From: Baekduia alba
GTDB lineage: Bacteria > Actinomycetota > Thermoleophilia > Solirubrobacterales > Solirubrobacteraceae
Assembly: GCF_028416635.1 (NCBI RefSeq)
Contig: NZ_CP114013.1
Location: 5,518,001 to 5,582,000, forward strand
Length of the DNA stretch: 64,000 nucleotides
Reading direction: 5' to 3'
Shown here: piece after piece, positions 8,980-17,344 of the stretch
How positions within the stretch are numbered: position 1 is the first letter of the stretch
Layout of the letters: every line of letters begins with the position of its first letter
Position numbers and translations under genes: made by a program
Notes under the pieces: generated by a model
What the model was told of the DNA's origin: nothing
What the model saw: only the letters and a program-made list of their open reading frames with translations
The model's database searches: none

Positions 8980-9594
8980 CTACGGCTGCCTGATGGACGG
9001 CGGGCTCGCGCTGGTGGTCGAGAACGAGAACGCGCTCAGCGTGGCCGTGCCCGTGCCCAACGCGGGCGGGCAGGTCCTGCCGGGGGCGTTGCCGACGGCC
9101 ATGCTCGCCGTGGCCCTCACCCCGAGGACGCCCTGCGTACCCGGGTTGGTGTACGTCGCACCGGGCCTACCGGTGATCGAGCAGACGTCCCCCGTGCCAT
9201 TCACAGCGCCCACTCCAGCGAGGCACGCCGTGTTCAGCGTGATGTCGCCGGTCGTCACGCCACCGGTGAAGCTCAGGGCGTTGAGGGAGTAGCTGCTGCA
9301 GTACGCGTGCCACGGCGTGCCGCCGATCCTGCAGCCCGTGAACGAGACGCCGCCGTTAGCAGCGCTGAGCCACGTCGGGCCGGCGTTGCTCAGGGCGGTG
9401 ACCGCGCCAGTGGCGTTGCCACCAGAGCAGGCCAGGGTGTTCGACCCGACGCTCAGGGTGCCGGACGTGCCCGTAGCGGTGAACGCTGCGGTGCTGCTCG
9501 CGCTCCAGGTCGACGCGCTCGCGACCCCGGACATCGCCGCGAACAGCGACATCAGGCCGACGACAAGCGTGACGATCCGTGTGATCTTGCTCAT
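8980..9594 (-). CDS. small exported protein, intact family member 1 (204 aa)
   Basis: The signal peptide runs from MSKITRIVTLVVGLMSLFAA to VASAS near residue 28. The mature part opens TWSASSTAAFTATGTSGTL-SVGSN, has six cysteines, and ends SIRQP. It aligns along its whole length with the product of 10692-11309 (shared TW.......FTAT...GTL.LG.NT, AGPTW.SA, G.PWH.YC, NGT.D.C.I.G...ATY.NP, CP..LG.GTATL, and terminal IRQP). An AGGAGAGAGAG sits just before the ATG. It is a secreted beta-rich protein of no family I can name. Two decayed relatives (9977-10495 and 11456-11695) show that this is a locally duplicated family. A hairpin terminator at 8896-8929 ends the transcript. Confidence 0.85.
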   Translation of the reverse strand: MSKITRIVTLVVGLMSLFAAMSGVASASTWSASSTAAFTATGTSGTLSVGSNTLACSGGNATGAVTALSNAGPTWLSAANGGVSFTGCRIGGTPWHAYCSSYSLNALSFTGGVTTGDITLNTACLAGVGAVNGTGDVCSITGRPGATYTNPGTQGVLGVRATASMAVGNAPGRTCPPALGTGTATLSAFSFSTTSASPPSIRQP

Positions 9595-9976
9595 CTCTCT
9601 CTCCTACTGTTTGTCCGAAGCGTTCAACGCCTCGAAACGTTGATACGACGCTTTCAAGCGCCGCACATCGACTCTTCCTCGTACACGCCCGAGAGGGCAT
9701 GCACGCACTTCGGGATCCCTCGGCCTCGAGCTATGTCTCGGCCTCCGCAAGGAGCGTGCGGCACGCCCCGGGCCGCCCCGACCAACCTCCTGCAGGGTGG
9801 TGCGGCTCCGTCAGGGAATCTCACACAGATGCCGCCGCACTCCCAGAGCCAGGCGGCAAGCATCTGCCAGCCGGCAGGGGTCGGCTCGGGAGCGCGCGTC
9901 CGTCACCGACGGCACGGCCGATCCGCCCGCGCTCGTGCGAGCGCGGCCCTCGACGGTCAGGCGGCGACGCGCGCCA
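9595..9976. other. non-coding stretch upstream of the 9594 gene
   Basis: About 380 bases with no credible gene. It should hold the promoter of the minus-strand gene that starts at 9594. A 6-bp inverted repeat, TCAACG (9624-9629) and CGTTGA (9638-9643), is visible, but I find no convincing -35/-10 pair. Confidence 0.5.
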
Positions 9977-10495
9977 TCACGGATCCGAGAGGGACGGGCC
10001 GGCACGCGACGTAGGGGCGATGCTGACGGCTGACAGCGAGCCCGTCCCCGCTGCCCAGAGCCGTGGGCGCGTGATGCCCGTCGCGTTTTGGGCGGACATG
10101 CCCGAGGTCTCCTGGGCGTGCCCGCGTTTACCGTGGGTATAAGTGGTGGCCAGAGTGCTAGCGACCCTGCACTGGTCGGCTGTGCGGTTCCATGTACCCG
10201 ATCCCGCCAGGCAACGCGGCCGCGGTTGAACGTCGTCACGTCCACCCGCGGGCGACGCACTCCTCAAGGAACGGCCGGGGCGCTGGGCGTGTTCCACGTT
10301 GAAGTCGCCGGTGATGACCCCCGACGCCGTGACGTCCGTCCTGTCCTGGCGTTGAGCCTACGGCGAGACGGGGTGCCGTGAACGCCGTGTCTCCGCTATT
10401 CCCACATTGTGACACCGCCGTTCAGCTGGCGGCGACGAACGACATGAGACCGACGGCGAGCACCACGAGACCTGGTGAGCTTCCTCCTACCTGCT
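9977..10495 (-). pseudogene. decayed member of the small exported protein family
   Basis: Pieces of the same protein family as 8980-9594 can be read in order on the minus strand but in different frames. Around 10480-10430 an AGGAGGAAG precedes a signal-peptide remnant LVVLAVGLMSFVAAS that runs into a stop (compare VTLVVGLMSLFAAMSG). Around 10390-10345 there is TAFTAPRLAVGST (compare TAAFTATGTSGTLSVGSN). Around 10325-10280 there is VTASGVITGDF (compare SFTGGVTTGDI). From about 10250 to 9990 there is NRTADQC...TTYTHG...MSAQNATG, then AAGTGSLSAVSIAPTS (compare NGTGDVC...ATYTNPG...MAVGNAPG, then GTGTATLSAFSFSTTS). The collinear order makes a frameshifted copy far more likely than chance. Confidence 0.75.
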
Positions 10496-10691
10496 TGAGG
10501 GGCGCGGCCGCGCCCGAACGGGCATGCCGCAGCTTGACCTGCGCACGGCGTGATCGAGCCCAGGGCCGCTGCCTTCGTCAGGCGCGCACCGCATTTGACT
10601 GGCCGGGCTGGTACCGAGGAGCTTCGGTGTGGCGCACGAAGGCGCGATGCCGGCGTGCAACGGCACGCCGACATCGCTCGATTTCAGCGGC

Positions 10692-11309
10692 TCATGGCTG
10701 CCTTATGATCGCCCCGGCCAGGAGGTTCCTCAGCATGGTCCTCGCCAGAGTGGCCGCCCCCAAGCCAAGTGACGCTGGACACGCTCCGGGTGGGTTGTTG
10801 GCCACTGTCACCCTCGAGTCCCTCGTCGCGAAGCTCCCAGGGTCGGTCATCGTCGGATTCACGTAGGTCGCGTCGAGCGTGCCGTCGATCCTGCAGAGAT
10901 CATTCGTGCCATTGGTGGCACCCGGCCCGGCGAAGCACCTGATCCGGATCTGGACGATGACCGAAATGGGCGGCACGCCCATCTGGACGCCGTCGACATC
11001 GACCGATGGACAATAGAAGTGCCACGGGACTCCGGCGATCCTCACGCCCGCACACCTGAGACTCCCGGTCATCGCGGAGACCCATGTAGGACCGGCGTCC
11101 GACAGCCCGGCCGTGAGGGGCATAGTGCACCCCGACCACGCCATGGTGTTGGCCCCTAGGGTCAATGTCCCGGGGCCACTCGTAGCGGTAAACGCCGTCG
11201 CGCCGGTGTTGTGCCAGGTCGACGCCGAGGCCGACACCGCAGTGACCGACAAGACCACCGCAAGCGCAGCGACCGCGATGACGGCCACGCGCGTCAGACT
11301 GCTGGGCAT
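10692..11309 (-). CDS. small exported protein, intact family member 2 (205 aa)
   Basis: A signal peptide (MPSSLTRVAVIAVAALAVVL, then SVTAVSASAS) is followed by a 175-residue mature domain homologous over its length to the 8980-9594 product. Shared features are TWHNTGATAFTATSGPGTLT at the start, GVPWHFYC in the middle, a Cys/Gly/Asn-rich NGTND-C-RIDG stretch, and the terminal IRQP. The start at 11309 is fixed by AGAAGGAGG 6-12 nt upstream and by the signal peptide; the frame stays open to 11816 but that extension is not protein-like. It is secreted, with unknown function. The two intact copies are already well diverged, so the duplication is not recent. Confidence 0.85.
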   Translation of the reverse strand: MPSSLTRVAVIAVAALAVVLSVTAVSASASTWHNTGATAFTATSGPGTLTLGANTMAWSGCTMPLTAGLSDAGPTWVSAMTGSLRCAGVRIAGVPWHFYCPSVDVDGVQMGVPPISVIVQIRIRCFAGPGATNGTNDLCRIDGTLDATYVNPTMTDPGSFATRDSRVTVANNPPGACPASLGLGAATLARTMLRNLLAGAIIRQP

Positions 11310-11455
11310 AGCGCCCTCCTTCTGTAAGAAGACAAACAAGGCCGGGCCCGGTGAGCAACTCTGATCTGTCTGCGTCGCACAGCGCAACAGCCAGGCGGCA
11401 TAGCTAGGCAGCACGCCGCCGTCCGGGGCTAATGGCTCGACACCCAACCGGGCGC

Positions 11456-11695
11456 TCACGGCGTGTCGATCCCTGGGCGGCGCACCCAGCCCGCGGGACG
11501 AGGGCGAACGCAGCAACGGATGATGGAGGCCACGCGCGTAAACGCTGCTGCTCGGCCGAACGGCATCCTGCCGGTCGTTCGGCAGCTCGCCGATGCCAAG
11601 TTGGAGCCAACCGTGAGCGTCCCTGATCCGCCGCTCCACGACGATCCATTGCTGCGCCAGATCGAGGCCGAAGCGGAAGCCGACGCGAACGACAT
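11456..11695 (-). pseudogene. 5' remnant of a fourth family member
   Basis: The open stretch begins MSFASASASASIWRSNGSSW and continues with a Gly/Ser segment reading SGGSGTLTVGSNLASASC. This matches the mature N-terminus of the neighbouring exported proteins (ASASTWSASSTAAFTATGTS, then GTLSVGSNTLACSG). The hydrophobic part of the signal peptide is missing upstream and the sequence after the Cys no longer resembles the family before a stop at 11456. It is read as a truncated, decaying copy on the same strand as the intact ones. Confidence 0.6.
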
Positions 11696-11826
11696 CCTTC
11701 GATGAGAAGAGACCGTGTTGCGCCCCGTGAGCGATGCCGCGCGCCTTTGTCGCGGTCGCTAGCGCCAGGCGGCAGGTCGGCCGCCCGTCAGATCCACAGG
11801 CCACCTGCACACCCACCTGCTAACCC

Positions 11827-13086
11827 ATAGGCATCACCCAGTCCCGCCCCCTCGCCAACCGCAACTACCGCCTCTACTTCAGCGGCCAGCTGATCTCCGT
11901 CCCCGGCACATGGCTGCAGACCGTCGCCCAGGCGTGGCTTGTCCTCCAGCTCACGCCGTCCGGCTCCGCCCTCGGAATCACCGTCGCCCTGCAGGCGCTC
12001 CCGGTCCTGATCCTCGGCCCCTGGGCCGGCGCGCTCGCCGACCGATCCGACAAGCGCAAGCTGCTGCTCGGGACGCAGGCCGCCCAAGGGGCGCTGGCCC
12101 TGACGCTCGGAGCGGCAACGCTCGCACACCAAGCCACGCTCCCCATGGTCTGGGTCCTCGCCCTCGGCCTCGGCCTCGCGCGCGCGATCGATGTCCCTAC
12201 GCGCCAGACGTTCGTCTCCGAGCTCGTCGACCGGGACGCCCTCCCGAGAGCGATCTCGATCAACTCCACCGTCGCCGCCGCCGCGCGCATGGTCGGGCCC
12301 GCCGGCGCTGGACTCCTCATCGCCGCGCTCGGCACCGGCGCGTGCTTCCTGATCAACGGCGCGTCGTTCCTCGCGCCGCTGGCCGGTCTCACCCTCATGG
12401 ACACGTCGAGGCTTCACCGGCCCACGACGCCGCCCCCGCGCACGCCGAAGGCGGTGCGCGCCGGGCTGACCTACGTCAACTCGCGCGCCGACCTCCTGAT
12501 CCCGCTGATCATGATGGCCTTGGTCGGGACGCTGGCCTACGAGTTCCAGGTCACGATCCCGCTCATCGCGCACGACACGTTCCACCTCGGCGCCACCGGC
12601 TTCGGCCTCCTGTACGCCGCGATGGGCGCCGGGTCGGTCGTGTCCGGCCTCACGATCGCGGGCCGGGTCGCCCCGAGGGTCAAGACGATCGCCCAGGCGG
12701 CGCTCGTCTTCGGCGCCGCGCTGGCCGCGGCCGCGCTCAGCCCGTCTCCGCTCACCGCCGCGCTCTGCCTCAGCGTCGCGGGCGCGGCCAGCGTCGTGTT
12801 CTCCTCCACCACGAACTCGACGCTGCAGCTGCGCGCCGAGCCCGCGATGCGGGGTCGCGTGGTGGCCCTCTACATCGTCGCCTTCATGGGATCGACCCCG
12901 ATCGGAGGGCCGCTGGTGGGAGCCATAGGCCAGCTGTCAGGGCCTCGTGCGGCCCTCGCGAGCGGCGCGGTCGGGTGCTTCGTGGCGGCCGCACTTGCCG
13001 CTGCTTACGGCGTTCGGTCGCATGGCACCTCGAAATTGCGTCCCGCCCGCCTGGCAGCGCCGGAGCCCACGCGAGCCACCCAGTAG
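11827..13086 (+). CDS. MFS efflux transporter (EntS/MFS_3-like) without a normal start codon
   Basis: The protein begins with LANRNYRLYFSGQLISVPGT, the standard first helix of MFS_3 exporters. It contains the loop 2-3 motif GALADRSDKRK and a second-half repeat, about 419 residues in all, the normal length. Its role would be drug or metabolite efflux by proton antiport at the inner membrane. The frame is bounded upstream by TAA at 11821-11823. Between this stop and the conserved N-terminus there is no ATG, GTG or TTG, only ATA (11827) and ATC (11833), and no Shine-Dalgarno. The ATG at 12145 would remove about four helices. Either a rare start is used or the 5' end was lost where the AT-richer island meets GC-rich DNA. 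The coordinates assume ATA. Confidence 0.7.
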   Translation: MGITQSRPLANRNYRLYFSGQLISVPGTWLQTVAQAWLVLQLTPSGSALGITVALQALPVLILGPWAGALADRSDKRKLLLGTQAAQGALALTLGAATLAHQATLPMVWVLALGLGLARAIDVPTRQTFVSELVDRDALPRAISINSTVAAAARMVGPAGAGLLIAALGTGACFLINGASFLAPLAGLTLMDTSRLHRPTTPPPRTPKAVRAGLTYVNSRADLLIPLIMMALVGTLAYEFQVTIPLIAHDTFHLGATGFGLLYAAMGAGSVVSGLTIAGRVAPRVKTIAQAALVFGAALAAAALSPSPLTAALCLSVAGAASVVFSSTTNSTLQLRAEPAMRGRVVALYIVAFMGSTPIGGPLVGAIGQLSGPRAALASGAVGCFVAAALAAAYGVRSHGTSKLRPARLAAPEPTRATQ

Positions 13087-13418
13087 GGCCAACCGCTCGA
13101 ATTGCCCTTTTCGCTGAGCATCTCCGTGCGTTAGCGTCGGCACCATGGGTGGAGACCACAACGAGGTCGCGCGGCGGCATGCCAGCCGGCAGGCGTCGCA
13201 TCGACCGACGCCGGGTACCGGAGTCTGTGCCACCGTCCGACGGCCGCGCGCGAGACACCTGAACCCTCGCTGTCACGGACGTCTCTGCACCGGGATCAAG
13301 TGCGCTGACGGGTTTGCACACGTTTTCGTGTCTCACCGCTCAAGATCAGGCAAACTAGTCCCCGACGATCGGACACACCCGTAAGTTCGGGGCCACGCGG
13401 AAGACAGGAGATTGCGTG
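13087..13418. other. intergenic region with small inverted repeat
   Basis: About 330 bases without a credible gene and less GC-rich than its flanks. An ACACG-TTTT-CGTGT inverted repeat lies at 13318-13331, about 90 nt before the XRE gene, and could be an operator for it. That is only a suggestion. Confidence 0.4.
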
Positions 13419-13658
13419 ATGGATGCAAAGATGCAGCTCGCCGCAAACCTTCGCCGGCTGCGCAAGGAGCGTTGCTGGTCACAGGAGATGCTGGCGCACT
13501 TCGCGGGTCTGCACCCGACCGAAGTGAGCCGCCTGGAGCGCGGCTTGCGCGAGCCTCGCCTGCGGACGGTCATGCAGGTCGCGGCTGCGCTGAGGGTGCC
13601 GGTTCAGGACTTGATCGCGCCGGCGGAGTCGGCGCCCGAGCCCGAGCCCGTCATCTAG
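13419..13658 (+). CDS. XRE-family transcriptional regulator, 79 aa
   Basis: A single Cro/CI-type helix-turn-helix fills residues 5-65: LAANLRRLRKERCWSQEMLA, then HFAGLHPTEVSRLERGLREP, then R-TVMQVAAALRVPVQDL. The Q-x3-A and EVSRLERG segments are the diagnostic turn and recognition helix. There is no further domain, only a short acidic/proline tail. AGGAG at 13406-13410 gives ideal spacing to the ATG at 13419; a GTG at 13416 is also possible. No partner gene is adjacent. It might control itself or the upstream MFS pump, but the sequence does not prove this. Confidence 0.85.
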   Translation: MDAKMQLAANLRRLRKERCWSQEMLAHFAGLHPTEVSRLERGLREPRLRTVMQVAAALRVPVQDLIAPAESAPEPEPVI

Positions 13659-13959
13659 AGGGTCCCGTAGGTCCTCGCCGGCAGGTGGTCACGCCGGCAC
13701 CGTAGCTCTCGTCCCCAGCCCTGCACATGTTCGTCGGCGCACGGAAGCCTGCACAGCCCGTGCAGCTTCCTCGATCCCGGAAGCGGAGCGTCGATGTACC
13801 GGGAGGACATGCCGCAGGGCAGGGGGTCGAGCGCGCCGTTCGGGGCACGGCGCCGGCAGGGCAACCAGGCCGGACAGATCAAGAGCCGCGGCCTCGTCGT
13901 CGATCTCGGCCCTCAGCAGCTCGCGCGCCGGGCCGCCCGCGCCGCCGAGAGCTCTCCCC

Positions 13960-14923
13960 CGCTCGGTCGTGGAGGGCCTCGACGACGGCCTCATCGCCCC
14001 CTTCCGCCACGACCTCGAGTCCGTCGACGAGCGCGACGGCCGCACGCTCACCGCCGAAGAGTCGCTCACCGGTATGGCGCAGCGCGACGGTGAGCCCGTT
14101 CGCGGATGGCCGTCAGGACCGACGCCGAGGGCCCCGATCAGTGGATCTGGATCCACTGATCGCCCGCTCGCGCCGACGCCCAACGCGGGCTCCGGCGTGG
14201 TCGTCTCACCGGCACGATCGACACGCAGCGCACGTTGCGCGAGGAGCGCGACCGCGCACAGCGTACCTCGAGGTCGCGTCGACGCTCGTCGTCGTCCTCG
14301 AGCCCCGCGGGCGCGTCGAGCTCATCAACCGCCAGGGCTGCGCTGCTGGGTTTCGCCGAGGACGCGCGGCGCGGCCGCGACTGGTTCAACGCGGTCGTCC
14401 CGGCCACCGACCGCCTCGACGCCCGGCGCGCGGAGGCCCAGGTCGCCGACCACGACGCGCTCACCGGCCTGCCCAACCGGCCCCAGCTCGGTGCCTCGAT
14501 CGGGGTCGCGCTGTTCCCCGAGCACGCGACCGACGCCGAGTCGCTGCTGAAGCGCTCCGACTCCGCGATGTCCCAGGCCAAGCGCACCGGCTCGGGCAGC
14601 GTCGCGCTCTACGAGCAGCAGGAGGGCGACGCCCGCGCGCGGCTCTCGCTGACGACGCGCCTGCGCCGCGCGATCGGCGAGGTGCGCCTGCACTGCCAGC
14701 CGATCGTGTCGCCGACCGACGGCCTCATGATCGGCGTCGAGGCGCTCGTGCGCTGGGAGGACCCGACGCACGGCCTCGTCCCGCCCGCCGACGTCATCCC
14801 GATCGCCGAGGAGACCGGCCTCATCGACCCGATCGGCGACTGCTCGTCGAGGAGCTCTGTGAGCAGGCGACGCGCTGGGCCGCGCGCACGCCTCCGCCGC
14901 AGCTGGCGCGGCGACAAGGTTGA
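13960..14923 (+). pseudogene. broken PAS-GGDEF-EAL (cyclic-di-GMP) protein
   Basis: Recognisable parts occur in the right order in shifting frames. A PAC-like end and coiled linker (TGTIDTQRTLREERDRAQR) are followed by a PAS core (YLEVASTLVVVLEPRGRVEL, INRQGC) that continues in another frame as LLGFAEDARRGRDWFNAVVP. The GGDEF domain is reduced to its first strand (DHDALTGLPNR) joined directly to its last part (SIGVALFPEHATDAESLLKR). The stretch with the active-site GGDEF loop is deleted. The EAL start (LHCQPIVSPTDGLMIGVEAL, VRWEDP) is intact until about 14845, where a frameshift leads to LVEELCEQATRW and then unrelated sequence. It cannot make or degrade c-di-GMP. The segment 13659-13959 just upstream shows no clear gene. 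Confidence 0.75.
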
Positions 14924-14965
14924 AGGACAGGCGCGGGCGGTGCCGCTTGGCGCCCCGAGCTCGCG

Positions 14966-15478
14966 CTAAAGCCGGCGCGCGGCCTTGGCGCCCAGCCCGC
15001 TGAGCACGCCCTGCGTCACGGCGCTGAACTTCGCCAGGCCGTCGGCGTACTGCAGGTGGAAGATGTAGCGGCCCTTGAGCACGAGGATGCCGTCGTGGCC
15101 CAGCCAGTACGCGTCGTCCCACGGGCCCGACAGCTTGCGGGTCTTGAGGCCCGGCTGGCGCTGCTCGCGGTGGACCTGCGCGCTGAACTCCTTGCGCGCG
15201 GCGCCCGCTGAGGGGAGCGTCGCGACGCTGGACGACGCGACGGTGCCGGTGCTCGGATAGCGGAAGTCGCAGAGGACCAGCCGCCCCTTGACCCCGGTCA
15301 GCGACGGGTTCGACGTGGTCACGCCGCGCAGGGAGAGGTGCTTCATGCCGACCGGCCTGCCGACGTCGGCGGGCGAGAGCAGCTTGCACTGCTTGGAGAC
15401 GCCGGCGCTGGCGGTCGTGGTGGTCAGCGCGAGCGCGCCGAGCAGCGCGCAGAGGAGCACCATCGCGAGTCTGGACAC
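14966..15478 (-). CDS. exported protein of unknown function, 170 aa
   Basis: The N-terminus, GTG-started MSRLAMVLLCALLGALALT then TTTASAG, is a signal peptide. An in-frame ATG five codons on is an alternative start. The mature part opens with SKQCKLLSPADVGRPVG, the look of DUF3558-like or lipoprotein-type domains with one disulfide (Cys near 31 and near 70). It ends with a basic AARRL. A TACTCG hexamer 6 nt before the GTG fits a leaderless start. The gene stands alone downstream of the SDR/MDR operon. No function can be assigned. Confidence 0.75.
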   Translation of the reverse strand: MSRLAMVLLCALLGALALTTTTASAGVSKQCKLLSPADVGRPVGMKHLSLRGVTTSNPSLTGVKGRLVLCDFRYPSTGTVASSSVATLPSAGAARKEFSAQVHREQRQPGLKTRKLSGPWDDAYWLGHDGILVLKGRYIFHLQYADGLAKFSAVTQGVLSGLGAKAARRL

Positions 15479-15511
15479 AGCCGCGAGTATGTCATCAGAC
15501 CTTCAGGAATG

Positions 15512-16279
15512 CTAAATCGCTTCGGGCCGCGCGGCGTTCCCCTTGCCCGGGCCCGGGACGTTGCGGAACATGAACGGCGCCGGCTCGCGCGCGGGCTGGA
15601 CGAACCAGGCCTCGCCGGTCGCGCCGCCGGTGATGATCCGCAGGACGGTGGCCGCCACGGTCTCGGCTGGGATCAGCTCGACGCCCTGGGCGGCGAGGAC
15701 CTCGCGGATCGGCTCGACGATCTTGGACTCGGCGAACGCCGGGCAGATCGCGTTGTAGGTGACGTTGTCGACGGCCAGCGCCGGGCCGAGCGAGCGCGCG
15801 AGCCCGACGACGGCCGCCTTGCTCGCGGCGTAGATCGGGTCGAACGGGACCGCGGTCAGCCCCGCCAGCGACGCGGTCACGACGATCGCGCCGCCGCCAC
15901 GCGCCTTCAGCGCAGGTAGGACCGCGTGAGTCCCGTAGATCACGCCGTCCAAGTTGATCCCCATGACCTTCTTGTAGCGCTCGACGTCGAACTCCGGGCC
16001 GATGCCGAAGCCCGTCACCACGCCGGCGTTCAGGTAGGCGATGTCGATCCCGCCCGTGAGGTCGACGGCCGCGCCGACCAGCGCGACGTTCGCCGCGAAC
16101 GACGACACGTCACACGCCACGAAGTGGCCGCCGACCTGCTCGGCGACGGCACGGCCGCCCGCCTCGTCGACGTCGGCGACGACCACCTCGACGCCCTCGG
16201 CCGCGAGCGCCAGCGCGGTGGCGCGGCCCAGCCCGCTGGAGCCGCCGGTGATCAGCGCCACCTTGTCGCGCAGCTCCAT
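15512..16279 (-). CDS. short-chain dehydrogenase/reductase, 255 aa
   Basis: A classical SDR with the full motif set: the nucleotide loop TGGSSGLG near residue 11, the DVSS segment after strand 4, NAG near 90, and the catalytic Ser then YAASK (Y-x3-K) near 155. The acidic residue after strand 2 (VVVADVDEAG) favours NAD(H) over NADP(H). The length is standard. Its start overlaps the stop of the upstream zinc-independent MDR gene by ATGA, so both are translated from one mRNA. The pair lies under the TetR palindrome at 17287-17310. The substrate, an alcohol/ketone, is not identifiable. Confidence 0.9.
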   Translation of the reverse strand: MELRDKVALITGGSSGLGRATALALAAEGVEVVVADVDEAGGRAVAEQVGGHFVACDVSSFAANVALVGAAVDLTGGIDIAYLNAGVVTGFGIGPEFDVERYKKVMGINLDGVIYGTHAVLPALKARGGGAIVVTASLAGLTAVPFDPIYAASKAAVVGLARSLGPALAVDNVTYNAICPAFAESKIVEPIREVLAAQGVELIPAETVAATVLRIITGGATGEAWFVQPAREPAPFMFRNVPGPGKGNAARPEAI

Positions 16280-17289
16280 CAGGCGACCTGGAGCACGAGC
16301 TTGCCGACGTTCTCGCCGCGGAAGAGCATGCTCAACGTCTCGGGGAAGTCGTCGATCGCGCCCTGCACGACGTGCTCCTTGGTGACGATCCTGCCCTCGC
16401 CGATCCAGCCCGCGATCGCGGCCGCCGCCTCCGGGAACTGCCGGGCGTAGTCGAAGACGACGAAGCCCTCCATGCGCGCGCGGGAGACCAGCAGCGACAG
16501 GTAGTTCGCCGGACCCTGCACGGTCGTCTCGTTGTTGTACTGGCTGATCGCGCCGCAGATGGCGATGCGGGCCTTCAGGTTCAGGCGCGTGAGCGCGAGG
16601 TCCAGGATGTCCCCGCCAACGTTGTCGAAGTACACGTCGACGCGGTCCGGCGTCGCGGCGCGCAGCGCGCCGCGGACGTCGTCGCCGCGGTAGTCCACGG
16701 CGGCGTCGAAGCCGAGCTCCCCGACCAACATGGCGCACTTCTCCGGGCCGCCGGCGATGCCCACCACGCGCGCGCCCTTGACCTTGGCGATCTGGCCGAC
16801 CATGGTGCCGACGGCACCCGCCGCGCCGGAGACCAGGACCGTCTCGCCCTCGCCCTTCAGCGCGCCGACGTCCAGCAGCCCGAAGTACGCGGTCATGCCC
16901 GGCATGCCCAGCGCGCCGAGGTAGGTCGGCAGCGGCGCCGCCGACGGGTCGACCCGCAGCGCGCCGCGCCCGTCGCTGACGACGTGCGACTGGACGCCGA
17001 ACGTCCCGACGACGTGGTCGCCGACCGCGAACTTGGGGTGGTTGGACGCCGTCACCTCCACGATCGAGCCGGCGCGCATCACCTCGCCGATGCCGACCGG
17101 CGGGATGTAGGAGCGGACGTCGTTGAGCCACCCGCGCATCGCGGGGTCGAGCGAGATCAGCTTGGTGACCCCGGCGAACTCCCCCTCCCCGGGCGCACGC
17201 GTCTCGGCGTCGACGTGCTCCCAGTCGGTCGGCTTGCACTCGCCCTGCGGCCGTGCCGCGAGGCGGATCTGACGGTTGCTCTGGGACAT
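16279..17289 (-). CDS. MDR-family NADP-dependent oxidoreductase (leukotriene B4 12-HD/curcumin reductase type), 336 aa
   Basis: A zinc-free medium-chain reductase with the family marker LGMPGMTAYFGLLDVG near residue 127. It also has the nucleotide loop SGAAGAVGTMVGQIAK, and the FDNVGGDILD and ISQYNN segments seen in prostaglandin/curcumin reductases. It would reduce an alpha,beta-unsaturated ketone or aldehyde with NADPH in the cytoplasm. The ATG at 17289 lies inside a perfect 24-bp palindrome and 9 nt after a TACTGT hexamer (17304-17299), with no Shine-Dalgarno, so the mRNA is probably leaderless and blocked directly by the divergent TetR repressor. It overlaps the SDR gene by ATGA. The unit is likely an inducible detoxification or catabolic pair. 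Confidence 0.9.
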   Translation of the reverse strand: MSQSNRQIRLAARPQGECKPTDWEHVDAETRAPGEGEFAGVTKLISLDPAMRGWLNDVRSYIPPVGIGEVMRAGSIVEVTASNHPKFAVGDHVVGTFGVQSHVVSDGRGALRVDPSAAPLPTYLGALGMPGMTAYFGLLDVGALKGEGETVLVSGAAGAVGTMVGQIAKVKGARVVGIAGGPEKCAMLVGELGFDAAVDYRGDDVRGALRAATPDRVDVYFDNVGGDILDLALTRLNLKARIAICGAISQYNNETTVQGPANYLSLLVSRARMEGFVVFDYARQFPEAAAAIAGWIGEGRIVTKEHVVQGAIDDFPETLSMLFRGENVGKLVLQVA

Positions 17290-17310
17290 TGGTACCGGAC
17301 AGTACCAATG
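17287..17310. promoter_or_regulatory. TetR-type operator palindrome
   Basis: CATTGGTAC (17287-17295), six bases, then GTACCAATG (17302-17310) is a perfect inverted repeat with 9-bp arms. It covers the start codon and probable -10 element of the MDR gene and lies about 35 nt before the divergent tetR start. Binding here would block both transcripts. Confidence 0.75.
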
Positions 17311-17344
17311 GACCGCCGGCGCTGCTAGCGTCGGCCGCCCGCGC

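Noticed and set aside
9624-9643. TCAACG-N8-CGTTGA inverted repeat upstream of the 9594 gene
   Set aside because: Six-base arms are short for a confident operator, and no regulator or second copy supports it.
10088-10381. Plus-strand ORF of 97 codons
   Set aside because: It lies opposite the decayed exported-protein copy and shows no domain or start signal.
13145-13384. Plus-strand ORF of 79 codons with TAGCGT before its ATG
   Set aside because: The start looks leaderless-like, but the translation is Arg/His-rich without structure, so I left the region as intergenic.
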